DNA from: Agrobacterium larrymoorei
GTDB lineage: Bacteria; Pseudomonadota; Alphaproteobacteria; Rhizobiales; Rhizobiaceae
Length of the DNA stretch: 64,000 nt
Reading direction: 5' to 3'
Assembly: GCF_005145045.1 (NCBI RefSeq)
Contig: NZ_CP039691.1
Span: 694,001 to 758,000 of the forward strand
Shown here: piece after piece, positions 8,153 through 17,556 of the stretch
How the letters are laid out: each line of letters begins with the position of its first letter
Numbering within the stretch: the first letter of the stretch is position 1
The notes under the pieces: generated by a model
What the model was told of the DNA's origin: nothing
Seen by the model: the letters and a program-made list of their open reading frames with translations, nothing else
The model's database searches: none
Position numbers and translations under genes: made by a program

Positions 8153-9598
8153 TTAGCGCACCAGAATGTTGCGGAACTGCCATGGGTCATCACGGTCTAT
8201 ATCCTCGGCAAAGAAGCCGGGGCGGCCTTCCAGCGGCGTCCAGTCCGTGTAGTGCCCTTCAACGGGGCCAAGATATTGGCGCTGTATTTCCAGGCAGCGA
8301 TGGTAATCCATCTCGTCGGCCTCAACGATGCCCACTTCGGAATTTTCAAGAGCCCATACCATGCCAGCCAGAACGGCGGAGCTGACCTGAAGCCCGGTCG
8401 CATTCTGGTCGGGGGCCAGCTTGCGGGCCTGTTCCAGCGTCAGGCGCGAACCGTACCAATAGGCATTTTTCGCGTGTCCATAAAGCAGCACGCCAAGTTC
8501 ATCGGCACCGTCTACCAGTTCGGCTTCCGTCAGCACATGCTGGGTGGCCTGCGCCTTGCCGCCATTGCCGAACATTTCATAGAGCGACAGCACCGCATCG
8601 TTGCACGGGTGGTAGGCATAGTGGCAGGTGGGGCGGAAGGCGACTTTGCCGTTCTCGTCTCGCACCGTGAAGTAATCGGCAATCGAGATCGCCTCGTTGT
8701 GGGTTACGAGCAGGCCATATTGTGCGCCGTGCGTGGGGCACCAGGTGCGCACCTTGGTATCGGCACCCGGTTGCTCCAGATAGATGGCGGCCTTGCTGCC
8801 CTTCTTGTGCTTTTTTGCGTTCTTCGGCGTCCATTTTTCGTGGCTGCCCCAGCCGAGTTCGGCGGGTTGCAGACCTTCCGCGATGAAGCCTTCCACCGAC
8901 CATGTGTTCCAGAATGTGTCGAAAGGCTTGGGGTCTCTGGCGCGCTGCGTATCGCGCTCTGCCACATGTATGCCCTTGACGCCGAGCGTCTGCATCAGTT
9001 TTGCCCAGCCCTTGCGGTCGTTCTGCGCCGGTTCTTCGATCTCAAGGCCGGTATCTTTGGCCAGATTGACGAGCGCCTGCTTGACGAACCAGGAGACCAT
9101 GCCGGGATTTGCGCCGCAGGTGGAAACCGCCGTCGTACCACCTGGACGCTTCTGCTTCTGCTTCAGCATGGTTTCGCGCAGCATGTAATTGGTACGGGCG
9201 GAATTATCCGCCTTGTCATCGAAATAGAAGCCGGGCCATGGCTCGACCACGGTGTCGATGTAGAGCATACCGTATTTGCGGCACAGCTTCATCAGGTCCA
9301 CGGAGGAAGCATCCACCGACAGGTTGACGCAGAAGCCCCGGCCTTCCACGCCCTTGATCAGCGGTTTTAAAACGTCCTTGTAGTTGTCCTTGGTCAGATG
9401 CGTGCGGACATGGCGGATGTTTCGCCCGTCGAGATACTCGGCGATATCTTCGCGCGGATCGATGACCACCAGTTTCGATAGGTCGAATTTGAAATGCCGT
9501 TCGAGGAGGGGAAGCGTACCGCGGCCAATGGAGCCAAAACCGATCATGATGATAGGGCCGGTGATCTCCCCGTAGATCGGGTATGCTGCTTCCGTCAT
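8153..9598 (-). CDS. hss: Homospermidine synthase
   Basis: 481-residue NAD-dependent enzyme that makes sym-homospermidine from two putrescines, or putrescine plus spermidine; it is the characteristic polyamine enzyme of rhizobia. The N-terminal Rossmann loop is GFGSIGRG (20-27), and family blocks such as YIDTVVEPWPGF and TCGANPGMVSWFVKQAL follow. The ATG at 9598 has AAAGGAAATTGGAA upstream. The in-frame TTG 24 bases earlier is less likely. Length matches the bacterial HSS family (about 477). No polyamine gene lies beside it. Confidence 0.95.
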   Translation of the reverse strand: MTEAAYPIYGEITGPIIMIGFGSIGRGTLPLLERHFKFDLSKLVVIDPREDIAEYLDGRNIRHVRTHLTKDNYKDVLKPLIKGVEGRGFCVNLSVDASSVDLMKLCRKYGMLYIDTVVEPWPGFYFDDKADNSARTNYMLRETMLKQKQKRPGGTTAVSTCGANPGMVSWFVKQALVNLAKDTGLEIEEPAQNDRKGWAKLMQTLGVKGIHVAERDTQRARDPKPFDTFWNTWSVEGFIAEGLQPAELGWGSHEKWTPKNAKKHKKGSKAAIYLEQPGADTKVRTWCPTHGAQYGLLVTHNEAISIADYFTVRDENGKVAFRPTCHYAYHPCNDAVLSLYEMFGNGGKAQATQHVLTEAELVDGADELGVLLYGHAKNAYWYGSRLTLEQARKLAPDQNATGLQVSSAVLAGMVWALENSEVGIVEADEMDYHRCLEIQRQYLGPVEGHYTDWTPLEGRPGFFAEDIDRDDPWQFRNILVR

Positions 9599-9816
9599 TT
9601 CCAATTTCCTTTGTGAACGCAATGCCTAAGCTAGATTATTAAGCCGCCACAATAAAGGGCAAGCAGATGACGCAGATATGAAACATCGTCATCTCTCAAC
9701 CGGAACTACTGAGAATGACGCATCTTTTCTTCTAATCGCAATTTTGACATGGGGCGATATAATTGGTTGCAGTATAGAGCGGCCATGATGGACGCTTCCG
9801 GGATGGGTGGGCAATC

Positions 9817-10755
9817 GTGTTTCGTCATCATCAGGAGACTTACCATTTGGATAGTCTTATCGAGCGCGTCGTCGCGCTTCAGGATGCCACTCCAGTCCTG
9901 ATTGCTCTTTACGATACGGAAGATCGGTTGCGGCATGCAAACCGGGCGTTTCGCGAGGCCTTTCACCTTGCCGAAGATGCGTTTCCCACCTGGCTCGATA
10001 TCATCCGCACCAATTACCAGAACCGGGAAGGCCTGATCATCACGACTTCGGATTTCGAGGCGTGGGTGTTGTCGGCCCAGTCACGTCGCGGCAAGCTGCC
10101 TTTTCGCGGGCTGGAACTGGATATGCATGACGGGCGCTGGATCTGGATGACGGAAACGGTTCAGACCGATGGCTGGATGCTGTGTGTCGGCAGTGACATC
10201 ACGGCCCTGCGCCAGAACCAGAGAAGCCTGCGGCAGGATCGCGATATCGCCATGCGCGCCGCCCAGACGGATGAGTTGACGGGAACGGCGAACCGTCGCT
10301 TCGTCTTTGCCAAGCTCGCCGCGCAGATCGAGCATGTCAATAATGGCATCGAGTGCCCCTTCGGCGTCTGCATCATCGATATCGATCTGTTCAAAGCCAT
10401 CAACGACCGCTTCGGCCATCAGGCCGGTGATGCGGTACTGCGCGATTTCGTCAAAATCGCCCACGCCACCATCCGCCGCTCGGATTGTTTCGGCAGGGTC
10501 GGCGGTGAGGAATTCATGCTGATCATGCCGCGCACCTCGCTCGATGAATGCGTGGGCATCGTTGAACGGGTTCTGAAAAAAGTCTCCGAGTCTCACCCCT
10601 TCGGCGCCGATCCGGAGTTCACCTATAGCTGCTCCGCTGGCATCTCGCTCTACAGACCGGGCGAGGCGAGCAACGATCTCTACCACCGGGCGGATAGGGC
10701 GCTTTATCTGGCCAAGCAGAACGGCCGCGCGCGGGTTGAGTGGTTGGTGGAGTGA
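9817..10755 (+). CDS. PAS-like / GGDEF diguanylate cyclase
   Basis: 312-residue protein. A PAS-like sensor domain (about 20-130) is joined by a short helix to a GGDEF domain with the active-site motif GGEEF (229-233). Together with DELTGTANRR and DIDLFKAINDRFGH this predicts an active cyclase making cyclic di-GMP. No RxxD inhibitory site is obvious before the active motif. It has no membrane segment or signal peptide, so it is cytosolic. The start is GTG at 9817; no better in-frame ATG is seen. It is a single gene divergent from homospermidine synthase. The sensed signal is unknown. Confidence 0.9.
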   Translation: MFRHHQETYHLDSLIERVVALQDATPVLIALYDTEDRLRHANRAFREAFHLAEDAFPTWLDIIRTNYQNREGLIITTSDFEAWVLSAQSRRGKLPFRGLELDMHDGRWIWMTETVQTDGWMLCVGSDITALRQNQRSLRQDRDIAMRAAQTDELTGTANRRFVFAKLAAQIEHVNNGIECPFGVCIIDIDLFKAINDRFGHQAGDAVLRDFVKIAHATIRRSDCFGRVGGEEFMLIMPRTSLDECVGIVERVLKKVSESHPFGADPEFTYSCSAGISLYRPGEASNDLYHRADRALYLAKQNGRARVEWLVE

Positions 10756-11064
10756 GGTTTCGCCACTCGCCGCGCGTCACTAGACTCTCAGGTCAAGCTC
10801 ACTGCTGTCCTGTTTTAATTTGATGGGCGTCGCCGCGATGTTTGCAGAGTTGTGTAGCGTGACGGTTCCATCCCCTCGGCGTTATCCTCGGGCTTGACCC
10901 GAGGATCCATAACCGTTTGATTTCGTGGATGGGTGTGGATCCTCGGCTCAAGGCCGAGGATGACGGCAGTGGGTTTGGCGATGGGGTCGTACACATCTGC
11001 CTGCCAGTCTTCTGCTTGGCTCCGAGGTCAGAAGCACAGGATTGAGGGAAGAGGGAAATCCACC
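10756..11064. repeat. Intergenic region with palindromic mosaic repeat (arms 10880-10908 and 10937-10965)
   Basis: Between the convergent cyclase and class IV aminotransferase genes lie two inverted arms, cgttatcctcgggcttgacc and its diverged complement ending ggccgaggatgacg, about 28 bp apart. This is the element seen at 2957. The remaining sequence shows no credible gene or strong terminator, so the repeat itself may separate the two transcripts. Confidence 0.85.
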
Positions 11065-11700
11065 CTAAACCAACTCCGCCGCAACCAGCCCCCGCAGCGA
11101 ATTCCCAACGAAAATCTTCTTCCCCTTCAGGTCTTCCGGCTTCAGCGCCTGTCCGCGTGCCTTGCGCTCGCGGATGAGGTCTGCGCGCAGCACGCCGGGA
11201 AGGATGCCGCTGTCCAGCGGCGGTGTGAGCAGTTGGCCTTCTGGACCTTCAACGAAGATGCTGGTGCTGGAACCCTCGCAAATTTCGCCGCGCTCGTTCA
11301 GCAGCAGCACCTCGTCCGCCTGCTTTTCAGAAAATTCCGCGCGCGCCGCTTCATAGGGCTCGCGGCGGGAGGATTTGTGGCGGTAGAAGGTGTCGCTGGA
11401 ATCGAGGCGGGTCTTTTCCGCTATTTTCACGCGCCAGACGGCATTCGGCGAAAGCGGCGTGTAGGGCTCAGCCGAAACATCCAGTTCGCCCTTGTAGTTC
11501 ATCACCACGCGCACCGTCATCGGCTCGGTGCCGCTGACGGCGGTGTTGAGCAGCTTGGCGGGGTCCTGCGGTGAGCGGAAGCCCAGCGCATCGGCAGACC
11601 GCAGCAGGCGGCGCAGGTGCTGTTCCAGCCGTTGAAAGCCGCTTTCCGGCTCCCAACGCAATGTTTCCCTCAGGGTCAGATCAGCGGGTTTGCGCTTCAT
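11065..11700 (-). CDS. Class IV aminotransferase family protein (PabC/IlvE-like)
   Basis: 211-residue fold-type IV PLP enzyme. The motif FYRHKSSRREPYE places the cofactor lysine at about Lys109; EICEGSSTSIF and SGILPGVLR bind the cofactor phosphate. It is shorter than PabC (about 270) because the N-terminal small domain is reduced, a form common in rhizobia. Candidate roles are aminodeoxychorismate lyase or a D-/branched-chain transaminase, and the sequence does not decide. The start at 11700 was chosen because GAGTGAGAG precedes it; an upstream in-frame ATG at 11742 lacks a ribosome site. Confidence 0.8.
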   Translation of the reverse strand: MKRKPADLTLRETLRWEPESGFQRLEQHLRRLLRSADALGFRSPQDPAKLLNTAVSGTEPMTVRVVMNYKGELDVSAEPYTPLSPNAVWRVKIAEKTRLDSSDTFYRHKSSRREPYEAARAEFSEKQADEVLLLNERGEICEGSSTSIFVEGPEGQLLTPPLDSGILPGVLRADLIRERKARGQALKPEDLKGKKIFVGNSLRGLVAAELV

Positions 11701-11747
11701 GCTCTCACTCGGTCCGTCTTCCGATTCACGTAAGGTGAGCATAGAAA

Positions 11748-11787
11748 CCGGCGAAGCTTGTCCGAAATAGGAGCGTCGCCGGATTTT
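11748..11787 (-). terminator. Possible terminator of pepF
   Basis: Stem ccggcga / tcgccgg with a 21-base loop, just past the oligoendopeptidase stop. The T-run on the minus strand is poor (TTTCTAT); the better run lies on the plus strand. Weak candidate. Confidence 0.35.
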
Positions 11788-11802
11788 TGATAATTCCCGC
11801 GC

Positions 11803-13653
11803 TTATTTGCCGGATTGATCCAGCGCCTCCAGCTCATCGATCAAGCCTTCGATCATCGAAAGACCCTTGCTCCAGAAAGAAGGATCGGTCGCATCCAGTC
11901 CGAAGGGCTTGAGCAGTTCCGAGTGATGCTTGGTGCCGCCAGCCTTCAAGAGTTCGAAGTATTTATCCTGAAAACCGGCCTCGGCATTCTGGTAGACCGC
12001 GTAAAGCGAGTTCACCAGGCAGTCGCCGAAGGCGTAAGCATAGACGTAGAAGGGCGAGTGGATGAAGTGGGGCACGTAGGTCCACCAGGTCTCGTAACCT
12101 TCCGAAATCCTGATCGCCGGGCCAAGGCTCTCGGATTGCACGGAAAGCCATAGCTCGCCGATCTGTTCGGCAGTCAACTCACCCTCCTTGCGGGCAGTGT
12201 GCACCTTGCGCTCGAATTCGTAGAAGGCGATCTGGCGCACGACCGTATTGATCATGTCCTCCACCTTGCGCGCCAGCATGGCCTTGCGCTCGCGTTTATC
12301 TTCGGTGGATTCCAGCAGCTTGCGGAACGTCAGCATCTCTCCGAAGACGGAGGCCGTTTCGGCAAGAGTCAGCGGTGTTGCGCACATCAACGCGCCCTGC
12401 TCACCAGCCAGAACCTGATGGACGCCGTGGCCGAGTTCATGCGCAAGCGTCATCACGTCGCGCGGCTTGCCGAGGTAATTGACCAGAACATAGGGATGCG
12501 CGGAGGGCACGGTTGGATGCGCAAAGGCGCCCGGCGCCTTGCCGGGGCGGGCAGGGGCATCGATCCACTCTTCATCGAAGAAGCGGCGGGCGATATCGGC
12601 CATTTCCGGCGCAAAGGCGCCATAGGCTGATAGCACCGTATCTTTCGCCTCATCCCACGGAATAATGGCGTTGGAGGTATCGGGCAGGGGCGCATTGCGG
12701 TCCCAGTAATTCATCTGCTCCATGCCCAGCCACTTCGCCTTCATCTGGTAATAGCGGTGGGAAAGGCGCGGATAGGCATCGCGCACGGCTGCCGCCAGCG
12801 CATCGACAACCTCGCGTTCCACCCGGTTTGCCAGATGGCGGCTGTCGGCAATGTCCTCGAACTTGCGCCAGCGGTCGGCAATTTCCTTGTCCTTCGCCAG
12901 CGTGTTGGTGATCAGCGTGAAGACACGAAGATTATCCTTGAAGGTGGCGCTCAGCGCTTCCGCCGCCTTTTTGCGGGTCTCCGGGTCCGGCTCCTGAAGC
13001 ATGTTCAGCGTCGGCTCAAGCGGCAGGCTCTCGCCATCGATCTCGAAGCGAAGATCGGTCATCGTCTCATCGAAAAGGCGGTTGAAGGCCGCAGCGCTGG
13101 TCATGGATTTTTCCAGAAACAGCTGCTCAAGCTGGTCATCCAGCTGGTGCGGCTTGTCCTTGCGCAGATCGATCAGCCAGGGCTCGTAATGGGCGGCCAG
13201 GGGATCGTTCTCGATGCTGGCTTCGATCAGCGCATCCTCGATGCGGTTCAGTTCCAGCGGAAAGAACAGAAGGTGGGAGGCGATATCGGTCAGCTTCGCC
13301 TGTGCATCGCCATAGAGCTTGCCATTGGCCGGGTTGGACGTATCGGAAAAATAGGTAAGCCCGGCAAAGGAGCCGATGCGACCGAGAATATCGTCCAGCG
13401 CCTCGTAGTCCTTCACCGCCGCGCCGATGCCCGCATCGCCTGAAAGCTTCGCTGCCGCTTCCAGCTTGCCCTTCCACTTCGCCTCGAAAGCCTGTGCCTG
13501 GCTGTCCGCCTTTTGCAGGTCGCCCTTATATTCGGCGGAGTCTGCGGAAGGGTATAGATCGGAGAGCTTCCACACCGGCAGATCGCCGAGTGCGGCACTG
13601 GCTCCTTCTGCGGGGGAAAAGGCGGGCTTGGAGGTCGATGTCGTGAAGGTCAT
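11803..13653 (-). CDS. pepF: Oligoendopeptidase F (M3 metallopeptidase)
   Basis: 616-residue cytosolic zinc endopeptidase of family M3B that degrades short peptides. The zinc-binding HELGH lies near residue 405 (TLAHELGHGVHQVLAG), and the third-ligand glutamate region (ETASVFGE) follows about 25 residues later. Length fits PepF (about 600). The start at 13653 has AAGGA nine bases upstream; a longer frame to 13725 is an artefact. It is divergent from the response regulator. No signal peptide is present. A role in peptide turnover or leader-peptide degradation is inferred from the family. Confidence 0.93.
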   Translation of the reverse strand: MTFTTSTSKPAFSPAEGASAALGDLPVWKLSDLYPSADSAEYKGDLQKADSQAQAFEAKWKGKLEAAAKLSGDAGIGAAVKDYEALDDILGRIGSFAGLTYFSDTSNPANGKLYGDAQAKLTDIASHLLFFPLELNRIEDALIEASIENDPLAAHYEPWLIDLRKDKPHQLDDQLEQLFLEKSMTSAAAFNRLFDETMTDLRFEIDGESLPLEPTLNMLQEPDPETRKKAAEALSATFKDNLRVFTLITNTLAKDKEIADRWRKFEDIADSRHLANRVEREVVDALAAAVRDAYPRLSHRYYQMKAKWLGMEQMNYWDRNAPLPDTSNAIIPWDEAKDTVLSAYGAFAPEMADIARRFFDEEWIDAPARPGKAPGAFAHPTVPSAHPYVLVNYLGKPRDVMTLAHELGHGVHQVLAGEQGALMCATPLTLAETASVFGEMLTFRKLLESTEDKRERKAMLARKVEDMINTVVRQIAFYEFERKVHTARKEGELTAEQIGELWLSVQSESLGPAIRISEGYETWWTYVPHFIHSPFYVYAYAFGDCLVNSLYAVYQNAEAGFQDKYFELLKAGGTKHHSELLKPFGLDATDPSFWSKGLSMIEGLIDELEALDQSGK

Positions 13654-13821
13654 GGGACGCGTCCTTATTTGTCTGTAGCCAAGCATATGGTGCCTCTGTT
13701 TCTCGCGGCAATGCTTAAAATGCAAGCAATTCTCAAAACTGGATGTTCAAGGCTTGCATGTCACATTCGGCTCAAAGGGTCTGCATGAAGCAGGTTCATA
13801 AACCGGAAACCGGAGCCTAAA

Positions 13822-15387
13822 ATGACCGCGCAAGTTCTCGTTATCGATGACGATCCCGTTCAGCGCCGCCTGCTTAAGAACGCCGTGGAACGGTATGGAC
13901 ACCAGCCGCTGCTTGCCGAACATGGCAAGGCGGGGCTGGAATTGCTCAAGCAGCACAGCGGAGACATCAGCGTCGTCGTGCTGGATCTGATGATGCCAGA
14001 GATGGACGGCCTTTCTTTCTTGAAAGCCGTCGGTGAACTGGGAACCGACGTGCCCGTCATCGTACAGACGGGGCAGGGCGGCATCGATACCGTGGTGCAG
14101 GCCATGCGCGCAGGCGCCTTCGATTTCGTCGTCAAGCCGGTCTCGCCGGAACGTATCGGCACGGCCATTGCCAACGCCCTGAAGCTGGACCAGCGCGAGG
14201 CGAAGGCCCGCACGGGTCGCCGCTCGCGCAATCACGCGGTCGGTTTCAGCGATATCGTATCGGCAAGCCCGGCCATGCTGCGCGTCATCGAACTGGCGCA
14301 GCGCGCGGCGCAGTCCAACATTCCGGTCGTTCTGGAAGGCGAATCCGGTGTCGGCAAGGAAATGATCGCGCGTGCCATCCAGTCGGGTGGAGACCGCGCG
14401 GGCAAGCCGTTCATCACCGTCAATTGCGGTGCCATTCCGCATAATCTGGTGGAAAGCATCCTCTTCGGCCATGAAAAGGGTGCTTTTACCGGCGCGACCG
14501 AAAAGCATGTCGGCAAATTCATGGAGGCCGATGGCGGTACGCTTTTCCTGGATGAGATCGGCGATCTGCCGCTCGAGGTGCAGGTCAAGCTCCTGCGCGC
14601 CGTGCAACAGGGCGAGATCGAAACCGTAGGCTCGACCAGGGTGCAGAAGGTCAATGTGCGGCTGATTTCGGCCACCAACAAGAACCTCATCGACGAGGTG
14701 AAGGAAGGTCGCTTCCGCGAAGACCTCTATTATCGCCTCAACGTTTTCCCCATCACCATTCCCGCCCTGCGCCGCCGCAAGGAAGACATTCCCTATCTGG
14801 CCCGGGTTTTTGCCGAGCGCTTTTCGCTGGAGCAGAAGCTGCCGCATCCGCTCGGTGTCAGCGCCGATGCGCTTGCGCTGCTGACGGCCTATGACTGGCC
14901 GGGCAATATTCGCCAGCTGGAAAATGCCGTCTTCCGTGCCGTGGTTCTGGCTCAGGGCGATGAGTTGACGGATTCGGATTTTCCGCAGATCGCGCTTCAG
15001 GTGCCGGAATTTGCAGGCGATCTGGATGAGCGCGAGGCGCTTCATCGCCCGACCGAACGTTCGCTTCTCGTTGCTCCACCGCCATCGGTGGAAAGCAGAA
15101 ATTCCGCAGCCGAGATCATGTCGGTTATGGAGGCCATGGCAAGTGAGGAGGAGCACATGCCCGAAGGTGTTTTCCCGGGCGGCAGCCTCATTGCCAGCAC
15201 GGATGAAAGTGGAAATGTCCGCAAGATCGCAGAAATTGAAGAGGAACTGATCCGTTTTGCGCTGCGCTTCTACCGCGGGCAGATGAGCCAGGTGGCGCGG
15301 AAACTCGGCATCGGGCGCTCGACACTATACCGAAAGTTGAAGGATTATGGCATTGATCCTGACGATCCGCTGCGCGATGCGGCGTGA
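13822..15387 (+). CDS. NtrC-type sigma-54 dependent response regulator
   Basis: 521-residue regulator with a receiver domain (Asp55 in VVVLDLMMPEMDG; acidic DDD at 10-12), an AAA+ domain with Walker A GESGVGKE (173-180) and Walker B GGTLFLDEIGD, and the sigma-54 contact loop GAFTGA (220-225). A Fis-type helix-turn-helix lies near the C-terminus (MSQVARKLGIGRSTLYRKL). All activator signatures are intact. No histidine kinase lies alongside, so it is an orphan. The start follows CCGGAGCC. About 90 poorly conserved residues between the AAA+ and Fis domains form an unusual linker. Targets are unknown. Confidence 0.92.
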   Translation: MTAQVLVIDDDPVQRRLLKNAVERYGHQPLLAEHGKAGLELLKQHSGDISVVVLDLMMPEMDGLSFLKAVGELGTDVPVIVQTGQGGIDTVVQAMRAGAFDFVVKPVSPERIGTAIANALKLDQREAKARTGRRSRNHAVGFSDIVSASPAMLRVIELAQRAAQSNIPVVLEGESGVGKEMIARAIQSGGDRAGKPFITVNCGAIPHNLVESILFGHEKGAFTGATEKHVGKFMEADGGTLFLDEIGDLPLEVQVKLLRAVQQGEIETVGSTRVQKVNVRLISATNKNLIDEVKEGRFREDLYYRLNVFPITIPALRRRKEDIPYLARVFAERFSLEQKLPHPLGVSADALALLTAYDWPGNIRQLENAVFRAVVLAQGDELTDSDFPQIALQVPEFAGDLDEREALHRPTERSLLVAPPPSVESRNSAAEIMSVMEAMASEEEHMPEGVFPGGSLIASTDESGNVRKIAEIEEELIRFALRFYRGQMSQVARKLGIGRSTLYRKLKDYGIDPDDPLRDAA

Positions 15388-15510
15388 TTGCGCAGTGTCC
15401 CCGTAAATTAGCGAACTACGTTTTTGTTAACTCCTGGGCAAGGATATTCACTTACGGTCTATAAACCTCTTGTTAGTCACCTGTTCACTATATAGAGGAA
15501 GGTTGAATAT

Positions 15511-17481
15511 GTGTGGCAAATTTGCCATCGTGTCACCGTAATTGAGGTTCATTGGGACAATACTGACAAAATTGTCTGCCAGGCGGGGATCACATTGCCA
15601 TATCTGAATCGGAATAACGCGCATTCGGGCAAGTCTGCGCGCGGCTTGATCAAAGATATATGCACGAAGCTGTCGGCGCGCGCTGTTACCGTCGCGTGCC
15701 TGATGCTGGCCGCAATGCCCGTTCTTGGAGTTTCGGCGACGGAAGCTGCCGCCGAAACGCGCAGTTTGAAGCTGTATTATATCCACACTCGCGAAAAAGC
15801 CGTCATCACATTCAAGAGAAACGGCAAGTACGACGCCAAGGGTCTTCAGGAAATGAACCGTTTCCTGCGCGACTGGCGTCGCAACCAGCCGACCAAGATG
15901 GACCCGCGCCTGTTCGATCTGGTGTGGGAAGTCTATCGCCGCTCCGGCGCTACGGATTATATCAACGTCGTTTCCGCTTTCCGCTCGCCTGAAACCAACG
16001 GCATGCTGCGTTCGCGCACCAAGGGTGTGGCAAAGAGCAGCCAGCATACGCTTGGCAAAGCCATGGATTTCTATATTCCGGGCGTGAAGCTTTCCCGCCT
16101 GCGTGAAATCGCCATGCAGATGCAGATCGGCGGCGTCGGCTTCTATCCCACATCCGGTTCTCCTTTCGTCCATCTCGATGTCGGCAATGTTCGCGCATGG
16201 CCGCGCATGAGCCGTCAGGAACTGGTTCGCATTTTCCCGAATGGCAACACCATTCACCTGCCTGCCGATGGCAAGCCGCTGCCGGGCTACGACCAGGCTC
16301 TGGCAGATTACAAGAAGCGCGTCAGCTCTTCCTCCATTCAGGTTGCCAGCACTGCCGGTTCCGGCCCGGCCTCGTCGTCTTCGGGCGGCAAGCGCAAGAC
16401 GCTGCTTGCAGCTCTCTTCGGTGGCGGGGACGAGGATGAAGATGCCGAAGGCATTGCAGCGCCAGAACCCGCTGGCCGTCCTTCCGCACCTGCCCCTGTG
16501 GCTCAGGAGCCGGAAGAAGCGCCGGTTGCCGTTGCCTCCGCACAGCCGCTGCCCGGCGTAAGCGATGCTCCGCTGCCCACGGCACGCCCGGCATTCCGTG
16601 GCCAGGAAGGCTCTACAGCGCTTGCTACCGCACTCTATTCGCCGGGTCGCAACGCTGCGCAGGATGCGCTTCAGGCAGCAACGACACCGACGCCGACCTC
16701 TGCCCCGGCAGAACAGCAGTTTGCCGATCTGGCGCAGGTTTCCGTGCCGGTTCCGACCCTTCTCGGTCCGCGCAACATGCGTGGCGATGCGCAAGGCTCC
16801 GTCATGACGGCGTCGCTCGATCCTGAAAATGCGCCTGCCGATGCGCTGGTTGCCCATGTGCCGGTTCCAGCCAACCGTCCAGCCGTTGCCGAAGCGCTTC
16901 TGGCATCTGCCAGCGCGGATGTGGAAGGTCAGGATGACGAGGCTGACAACCAGGCAGCACTTTCGCCTGTCGTGGTTGCCGCGCTGGAGCAGAGCGGACA
17001 GAAGGCCCGTTCCGCAATCACCGCAACGGCCATGCCGACTGCGGCGGCTTTCCCGACGGCTGCTTCCGCCTATGCGGCACCGAAGCAGGCGGCAGAGCCC
17101 ACCCGCGAGATCGCCAGCCTCGAACCTCGCCATTCCGCCAGGAATGACGGTTTCGGTGATGATTTCGATCCGAAGCCTGTGGTCAATAATGGCGGCCTCA
17201 GCGCAGGTCTGCCCGCCAAGGGCGGTCGCCCCAGCAAAAAGGACGCAGCCGTTTCCCATCAGGCCATGGTCGGTGGTGGACGTCTGACGCAGGAAGCGAT
17301 TTCCGATTGGGCTCTGAGCCAGAGCAAGGGCGCAACCGGTCGTTCGGTCAAGGCACCCCGCGTCGTCAACAACCGTATGTTGAGCCACGACATGTCCGCC
17401 TCCGCTGCCACCGCCAGCTTCCGCCCCGGCGCAGCAGCCATTGATTCGAGCCGTTTCAGCACACCGATCAAGATGCCTTGA
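15511..17481 (+). CDS. Exported DUF882 (M15-like peptidase) protein with long Ala/Pro-rich tail
   Basis: The DUF882/YcbK fold resembles the M15 zinc peptidases that trim peptidoglycan. Seen here: SAFRSPETN, SSQHTLGKAMDFYIPG and FVHLDVGNVRAWPR, which supply the His/Asp/His metal set. A hydrophobic stretch (VTVACLMLAAMPVLG) is a signal peptide or anchor. The domain ends near residue 280; the remaining ~375 residues are low-complexity Ala, Pro, Val and Ser. The longest frame starts at GTG 15511; a TTG at 15595 preceded by GGCGGGGATC is an equally credible start (628 aa). A strong terminator follows. Likely a cell-wall enzyme. Confidence 0.82.
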   Translation: MWQICHRVTVIEVHWDNTDKIVCQAGITLPYLNRNNAHSGKSARGLIKDICTKLSARAVTVACLMLAAMPVLGVSATEAAAETRSLKLYYIHTREKAVITFKRNGKYDAKGLQEMNRFLRDWRRNQPTKMDPRLFDLVWEVYRRSGATDYINVVSAFRSPETNGMLRSRTKGVAKSSQHTLGKAMDFYIPGVKLSRLREIAMQMQIGGVGFYPTSGSPFVHLDVGNVRAWPRMSRQELVRIFPNGNTIHLPADGKPLPGYDQALADYKKRVSSSSIQVASTAGSGPASSSSGGKRKTLLAALFGGGDEDEDAEGIAAPEPAGRPSAPAPVAQEPEEAPVAVASAQPLPGVSDAPLPTARPAFRGQEGSTALATALYSPGRNAAQDALQAATTPTPTSAPAEQQFADLAQVSVPVPTLLGPRNMRGDAQGSVMTASLDPENAPADALVAHVPVPANRPAVAEALLASASADVEGQDDEADNQAALSPVVVAALEQSGQKARSAITATAMPTAAAFPTAASAYAAPKQAAEPTREIASLEPRHSARNDGFGDDFDPKPVVNNGGLSAGLPAKGGRPSKKDAAVSHQAMVGGGRLTQEAISDWALSQSKGATGRSVKAPRVVNNRMLSHDMSASAATASFRPGAAAIDSSRFSTPIKMP

Positions 17482-17514
17482 GGTTTCAAGGGCCTGATAA
17501 GGGTTTGAAATTGT

Positions 17515-17556
17515 TGAAGCCGCGAACCTTGGTAGAGGGTCGCGGCTTTTTTCTTA
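17515..17556 (+). terminator. Rho-independent terminator of the DUF882 gene
   Basis: Stem aagccgcga / tcgcggctt followed by TTTTTCTT, 34 bp past the stop codon. Confidence 0.9.
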
